DNA from: Candidatus Kuenenbacteria bacterium
Lineage (GTDB): Bacteria; Patescibacteriota; Patescibacteriia; UBA2591; PGYQ01
Direction of reading: 5' to 3'
Length of the DNA: 9,550 bases
Assembly: GCA_016209005.1 (NCBI GenBank)
Contig: JACQWZ010000048.1
Span: 1 to 9,550 of the forward strand
Shown: piece after piece, positions 6,277-9,550 of the stretch
Position numbering within the stretch: the stretch's first letter is position 1
Layout of the letters: each line of letters starts with the position of its first letter
The notes under the pieces: model-generated
What the model was told of the DNA's origin: nothing
What the model saw: the letters and a program-made list of their open reading frames with translations, nothing else
Databases searched by the model: none
Translations under genes and position numbers: made by a program

Positions 6277-6296
6277 AATTTAAGAAATTATAAATT

Positions 6297-6412
6297 CAGG
6301 AGTTACGCACTATTAATGTGTATTTGGCTAATATTAGCTAAAAATGAAAAATTAACAAAAATTCAATTTTCGCTAACTTTAGCCATTTTTTAATTAAACT
6401 GCGTAAGTCCTG
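6297..6412 (+). mobile_element. 116-bp MITE, copy 1
   Basis: The element is bounded by CAGGAGTTACGCA and TGCGTAAGTCCTG. The two ends form imperfect terminal inverted repeats that extend inward about 41 bases through GGCTAA..TTAGC, so most of the element folds back on itself. The flanking 5-bp direct repeat is AAATT (6292-6296 and 6413-6417), within a longer AT-rich match. It differs from copy 3 at two positions (T6321 and A6392 here) and has no coding capacity. It lies 20 bases upstream of the larger pilin start. Confidence 0.85.
6331..6358 (-). promoter_or_regulatory. possible outward promoter inside MITE copy 1
   Basis: On the minus strand TTGTTA (6353-6358) and TAATAT (6331-6336) stand 16 bp apart, each matching the sigma-70 -35 or -10 consensus at four of six positions. 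They point toward the larger pilin gene. In DNA this AT-rich the match is weak evidence. Confidence 0.2.
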
Positions 6413-6611
6413 AAATTATAAATTAATTATAAATGAATAACATTAAAGCTAAAACACAAAACGGCGGGTAATCAAAAATCAAAAAATACTAAATTTTATC
6501 TATCAATTGGCAGATTATATTATTTTTTAGATTGGTTTTAGGTTTTTGATTGTAATTTTGGCTTTTTTGTTTTTCGTTTTGGATTATTATTTAGATTTTG
6601 ATTTATAATTT
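6413..6611. other. AT-rich spacer between two MITE copies, no gene seen
   Basis: This spacer is low-complexity and AT-rich with no convincing open frame. TATAAT-like words occur on the minus strand (6426-6431 and 6514-6519), without good -35 partners. It is part of the 472-bp gene-free gap 6277-6748, of which 232 bp is MITE sequence. The original promoter of the larger pilin gene may lie here, beyond MITE copy 1. Confidence 0.5.
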
Positions 6612-6727
6612 CAGGAGTTACGCACTATTAATGTGCATTTGGCTAATATTAGCTAAAAATAAAAAATTAACAAAAATTCAATTTTCGCTAACTTTAGCCA
6701 TTTTTTGATTAAACTGCGTAAGTCCTG
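6612..6727 (+). mobile_element. 116-bp MITE, copy 2
   Basis: It has the same orientation and length as copy 1, with three base differences from it and one from copy 3 (A6661). The 5-bp direct repeats are AATTT (6607-6611 and 6728-6732). It lies 21 bases beyond the stop codon of the solute-binding protein gene, so that transcript probably ends in or runs through it. Confidence 0.85.
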
Positions 6728-6748
6728 AATTTATAATTTATAATTTTT

Positions 6749-8128
6749 TCAGAAGGTTTGATTAATTTTTTCGGCGTAGAGATTTAATAATTGTTTTAAT
6801 TCTACACCGCCTTTTAAGGTTTCGTCAATTAATTCATTGAATATTTTTTTTGCGAAATCGCCACCATTTCCGCGATACCAACTTTGAGCGGTTAAAACCT
6901 GCTTGGCAAAAATACTTAAATCATAATCTTCCTCTTGTTTTTTAATTAAATTTCTTAAAGCGGTGGGTTTTTTATTTTTTTCTAAATATAATTTAGCTTG
7001 TTCTTCTTGAGTGGCAAATAAAACAAAATCCCAAGCCTCGTTTGAATATTTGGTTTTTTTAGAAACCGTTTCTATCCAATAATTCGCGTAATTTATTTCT
7101 GGATTTCCTTCAATTTGCAACATTGGGGCGATGCTAAAATTTAATTTTGGCGCTTGATTTTGAATAAGATAAAGATCGCCAAGATAACCAAAATAAAAAG
7201 CTAATTTGCCTTGAATAAACGAATCAAACGCTTCTGGCATTTGATCGCTCCAAGTGTAAGTTTCTTTTGTTGGATTGGCAAAATCAGTATAAAAAATTAA
7301 AGCTTGTTCGCCCGGCGCAACGGCTTCTTGAGCTTGAGAGGCTCGATTAAAAGTTGCCCGATTACCTTCATCAATCATTTGCGTTCCATTTTGCATCATT
7401 AAAAGAGATAAAATATCCGAGGCGTTAGCAATATTTTTAGCCGTTCCCAAAGCGGCTCCGGCTTGAATAATATTTTCTTCTTTATCGACAATGGTTGTTT
7501 TGGGAATCATTTCTATAAATTCAGTCCAAGTTGCGGGCGGCAAAGGAATGCGCGCGTTATTTAATATATTTTTATTATAATAAAGAGCCAAAGAATCAAT
7601 TGACAAAGGCAAGCCATAAACTTGTTCCTCTCTAATCGCGTCTTTATAAACCACATCGACAAATTTATCTTTTAAAATTTTTAAAGACGGAGTTGCTTTT
7701 GGTTGCATTATTATTTTTGGTTCTTTTTTAAAAGTGCCGGTGATGATTGTTTGTGGAATAAGCAATTCTTTAGGCATTGGCAAAATTTTATTTTTATATT
7801 TGCCAACCCATGTGTTATGAATAGAAAAAATATCCGGTCCTCGATCTTCAGCCCAACCGTTTAACAATTCTTCTTCATATTCTTCATAACGCAATTCTTT
7901 GTAATTAATAGTAATATTTGGATGGATAGCTTTGTAATTTTTTATAATGTCCACAAAATCATCTTGGCTGTCTGTTTTATTATCTAAAACGCGCCAATAA
8001 TTTATTTCCACCGGCTTCATCGCTTCTTGCGTTTTTCTATCTAAAAATTTACACCCAAAACCAGTTGTTGTCAAAAAAATTCCAAGCAAACCTAAGATTA
8101 TAATTTTACTTACAGTTGATTTTAGCAT
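6749..8128 (-). CDS. ABC transporter extracellular solute-binding lipoprotein (family 1)
   Basis: A protein of 459 residues from ATG 8128. The N-terminus is a lipoprotein signal: SVSK-like charged start, a hydrophobic stretch (9-21) and TGFGC with Cys26 as the lipidation site. The mature part opens with VEINYWRVLDN and has the fold signatures of family-1 solute-binding proteins: GPDIFSIHNTWVGKY, YGLPLSIDSLALYYNKNIL, PPATWTEFIEMIPK, SFIQGKLAFYFGYLGD and YANYWIETVSKKTKYSNEAWDFVLF. These proteins usually capture sugars or other small solutes for an ABC importer. The substrate cannot be told, and no permease or ATPase gene is in the window. The frame can be extended to a TTG at 8188, but that adds a low-complexity stretch ahead of the signal peptide, so ATG 8128 is chosen. 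It ends with TGA, which supports TGA as a stop in this genome. Confidence 0.85.
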   Translation of the reverse strand: MLKSTVSKIIILGLLGIFLTTTGFGCKFLDRKTQEAMKPVEINYWRVLDNKTDSQDDFVDIIKNYKAIHPNITINYKELRYEEYEEELLNGWAEDRGPDIFSIHNTWVGKYKNKILPMPKELLIPQTIITGTFKKEPKIIMQPKATPSLKILKDKFVDVVYKDAIREEQVYGLPLSIDSLALYYNKNILNNARIPLPPATWTEFIEMIPKTTIVDKEENIIQAGAALGTAKNIANASDILSLLMMQNGTQMIDEGNRATFNRASQAQEAVAPGEQALIFYTDFANPTKETYTWSDQMPEAFDSFIQGKLAFYFGYLGDLYLIQNQAPKLNFSIAPMLQIEGNPEINYANYWIETVSKKTKYSNEAWDFVLFATQEEQAKLYLEKNKKPTALRNLIKKQEEDYDLSIFAKQVLTAQSWYRGNGGDFAKKIFNELIDETLKGGVELKQLLNLYAEKINQTF

Positions 8129-8250
8129 AAAAAAAGATAAAAAAGGATAAAATAGGCAAAATTTAAAAAAATTTTGCAAAATTTTCAATTCTCAATTTTC
8201 AATTTTCATTAAATTTTCAATGAAATAATTTTCAAACTATAATATTAGAC

Positions 8251-8369
8251 TGTAGAATAATAAACATTTCTACCGAACTTTAGTTCGGGTTGACAGGCTT
8301 TAGCCTGTAAACTTGGCGACAAAGTCGCCAAACCCGCTTTAAAAAGCGGTAGAAAAACATTGTTCTACA
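8251..8369. repeat. 119-bp multi-hairpin element with nested inverted repeats (MITE-like)
   Basis: The outer arms TGTAGAA (8251-8257) and TTCTACA (8363-8369) are exact inverse matches. So are the inner arms TTTCTACCG (8267-8275) and CGGTAGAAA (8347-8355). Between them four hairpins follow one another: CCGAAC-TTTA-GTTCGG (8273-8288), ACAGGC-TTTA-GCCTGT (8293-8308), TTGGCGAC-AAA-GTCGCCAA (8313-8331) and CCGCTT-TAAA-AAGCGG (8334-8349). The last hairpin may slip by one pair. No clear target duplication is seen. It lies between the galU stop and the solute-binding gene. It could be a foldback element, a structured RNA or a transcript-end structure. The rest of the 8129-8417 spacer is simple AATTTTCAATT-type repeat. 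Confidence 0.7.
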
Positions 8370-8417
8370 CTCTCAATATATTAATTTTGTATTTTATTGT
8401 TTTATTGTTTTTTTATT

Positions 8418-9293
8418 TTATTGTTTCAATAGTTCTTTGGTAAATTTTTTTATTTCTTTGCCAATATCTTTTCTTTCAAAAGCGTATTTAAGCATAGCTT
8501 TCATATAATTAAGTGGATCGCCAGTAGTTAACCATTCATCGCTATTTTTATTTTGAACTTCTTTAGCGTAAAATTCACCACCTTGTTTTATATATTGTCT
8601 TATAGCATCAACTATCCAAAGTTCGTTACCTTTTCCTAATGGTGTTTTTTTTAAAATATCTATTATATCTTGATTTAATATCATTCTTCCAAATTCTGCG
8701 AATTGCGATGGCGCATCTTTGATAGATGGTTTTTCAATAATATCTTGGATTTGCATAGATTTTTCTTTCAATTTTACAATTCCATAACGATCAACTTCTT
8801 TTTTTAAAACTTTTTGAACGCCCATTAATAAATGTCCGGTTTTATTATAATCATCTGTCATTTGTTTAGCAAAAGGCACTTTTGATTTAACTAAATCATC
8901 GCCAAAAACAAATATAAATGGTTCATTTCTGACGATACTGGCTGCGGACAAAATGGGTGTACCATTGCCGTACGGGCCTTTTTGTCTGACATAAATAAAA
9001 TTAGCCAATTCTGATATTTTTTTAGTGTCTTCTAATAATTTTTCTTTGCCTGATTTTTTTAATTCATGAACTAATGCCCAATTTTGATCAAAATGATCTT
9101 CTAATGGTTTTTTGTCCCATTTGGTAACTATAATAATATCTTGAATTCCGGCCGCGACCAATTCTTCAATAACTAATTGAATAATTGGTTTGTCTACGAT
9201 CGGCAACATTTCTTTTGGCATTGATTTTGTTGCTGGCAAAAGGCGAGTGCCTGTTCCAGCGGCAGTTACAATAGCTTTTGTTATTAATTTCAT
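8418..9293 (-). CDS. galU: UTP-glucose-1-phosphate uridylyltransferase
   Basis: A cytoplasmic enzyme of 291 residues that makes UDP-glucose from UTP and glucose-1-phosphate, feeding glycan and envelope polysaccharide synthesis. It has the nucleotide-binding signature AAGTGTRLLPATKSMPKEML (11-30), the IVDKPIIQLVIEELVAAGI segment, the FVFGDD sugar-nucleotide and metal motif (128-133), an IIEKPS motif and the C-terminal WLTTGDPLNYMKA. Length and start fit the GalU family. The region after RQ at 103-104 reads KGPYGNGTPIL, where well-studied GalU proteins have PLGLGHAVL-like sequence; this is a lineage variant or a change in substrate preference. RmlA-type thymidylyltransferases are less likely, given the LLPATK and PKEMLPIVDKP motifs. 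MITE copy 3 begins 11 bases upstream of the start codon, and no Shine-Dalgarno sequence is visible in that gap. Confidence 0.9.
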   Translation of the reverse strand: MKLITKAIVTAAGTGTRLLPATKSMPKEMLPIVDKPIIQLVIEELVAAGIQDIIIVTKWDKKPLEDHFDQNWALVHELKKSGKEKLLEDTKKISELANFIYVRQKGPYGNGTPILSAASIVRNEPFIFVFGDDLVKSKVPFAKQMTDDYNKTGHLLMGVQKVLKKEVDRYGIVKLKEKSMQIQDIIEKPSIKDAPSQFAEFGRMILNQDIIDILKKTPLGKGNELWIVDAIRQYIKQGGEFYAKEVQNKNSDEWLTTGDPLNYMKAMLKYAFERKDIGKEIKKFTKELLKQ

Positions 9294-9304
9294 AATTGTT
9301 ATTT

Positions 9305-9420
9305 CAGGACTTACGCAGTTTAATCAAAAAATGGCTAAAGTTAGCGAAAATTGAATTTTTGTTAATTTTTCATTTTTAGCTAATATTAGCCAAATGCACA
9401 TTAATAGTGCGTAACTCCTG
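9305..9420 (-). mobile_element. 116-bp MITE, copy 3 (inverted)
   Basis: It is the reverse complement of copies 1 and 2, differing from copy 2 at one base and from copy 1 at two, so it is the closest of the three to the consensus. The 5-bp direct repeats are TATTT (9300-9304 and 9421-9425). It sits between the galU start codon and a good -10 element, and so probably within the galU 5' untranslated region. Confidence 0.85.
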
Positions 9421-9443
9421 TATTTTTTAATTTAAACTAATTT

Positions 9444-9452
9444 ATTATAGCA
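9444..9452 (-). promoter_or_regulatory. extended -10 promoter element, probably for galU
   Basis: On the minus strand the sequence reads TGCTATAAT, a perfect -10 hexamer with the TGn extension. No good -35 box is seen 16-18 bp upstream, which is usual for extended -10 promoters. Transcription would start near 9437, pass through MITE copy 3, and reach the galU ATG after roughly 145 bases. Confidence 0.5.
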
Positions 9453-9525
9453 TATTTTTATTTGTATTTTTATTGTGCGTGCAAATAAAGTGAACGTAAT
9501 ATTTTTTAGTAACGTATGTTTAATT

Positions 9526-9550
9526 TGGTCGGGGTGGTGGGATTCGAACC
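9526..9550 (-). tRNA. 3' end of a tRNA gene, probably tRNA-Pro (partial)
   Basis: On the minus strand the window opens with GG-TTCGAAT-CCCAC: the T loop and the 3' side of the T stem. CACCCCG (acceptor 3' strand), discriminator A and an encoded CCA follow, ending at 9526. The acceptor 5' strand must then be CGGGGTG. A C at position 1 with discriminator A is typical of bacterial tRNA-Pro. The anticodon is outside the window, so the identity is inferred. It is not tRNA-Cys, which has discriminator U. Confidence 0.8.

Noticed and set aside
6297..6727. CRISPR-like array from the repeated 116-bp units
   Set aside because: The repeats are far too long, have only two local copies plus one distant inverted copy, and carry terminal inverted repeats with target duplications. 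They are MITEs.
8129..8188. Upstream TTG start for the solute-binding protein
   Set aside because: It would put 20 low-complexity residues in front of a complete lipoprotein signal peptide that begins at ATG 8128.
8251..8369. Ordinary intrinsic terminator for galU
   Set aside because: Four hairpins inside nested inverted repeats are more than a terminator needs, and no stem is followed by a T run in the minus direction.

Overview
The window looks like a chromosomal stretch of an AT-rich, small-genome bacterium, most likely a member of the Candidate Phyla Radiation (Patescibacteria, Parcubacteria-like). This is inferred from four things: AT-rich low-complexity spacers built from simple words such as AATTTTCAATT, starts with no clear Shine-Dalgarno sequence, two small T4SS-pilin-like membrane proteins of a type common in that group, and a PEGA-domain membrane protein. 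No marker gene in the window proves the assignment. Codon use fits the standard bacterial code: TGA, TAG and TAA all end genes here.

Left part (1-3123, + strand). The first 39 bases may be the tail of a membrane-protein gene. A RhuM-family pseudogene (158-1209), broken by one nonsense codon and one frameshift, and an intact nucleotidyltransferase gene (1248-1946) follow. This pair sits between two 29-base direct repeats (116-144 and 1956-1984, one mismatch). The second repeat is the start of the next gene, so the pair looks like a 1.84-kb insertion at the 5' end of that gene. The next gene (1960-3123) is a well-preserved Sep-tRNA:Cys-tRNA synthase (SepCysS), the second enzyme of tRNA-dependent cysteine synthesis. 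It is best known from methanogenic archaea and rare in bacteria. SepRS, its partner, is not in the window.

Middle (3184-6276). A PEGA-domain membrane protein (+) converges on two minus-strand genes for VirB2/TrbC-like pilin proteins. The upstream pilin protein carries a long cysteine-rich C-terminal domain. The spacer between the pilin genes holds an inverted pair of related hairpins (REP/BIME-like). A perfect 13-bp inverted repeat brackets the start of the smaller pilin gene.

Right part (6277-9550, minus strand). This part holds a lipoprotein-type ABC solute-binding protein, a GalU-type UTP-glucose-1-phosphate uridylyltransferase and the 3' end of a tRNA gene, probably tRNA-Pro. Three near-identical 116-bp foldback elements (MITEs) lie at 6297-6412, 6612-6727 and 9305-9420. 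Each is bounded by CAGG...CCTG and flanked by a 5-bp direct repeat. Two of them sit 11 and 20 bases upstream of start codons. A separate 119-bp element made of four consecutive hairpins inside nested inverted repeats lies between galU and the solute-binding gene.

Apart from the pilin pair the genes do not form one obvious pathway. The most notable features are the bacterial SepCysS with an insertion at its start codon, and the density of short non-autonomous repeat elements placed at gene boundaries.
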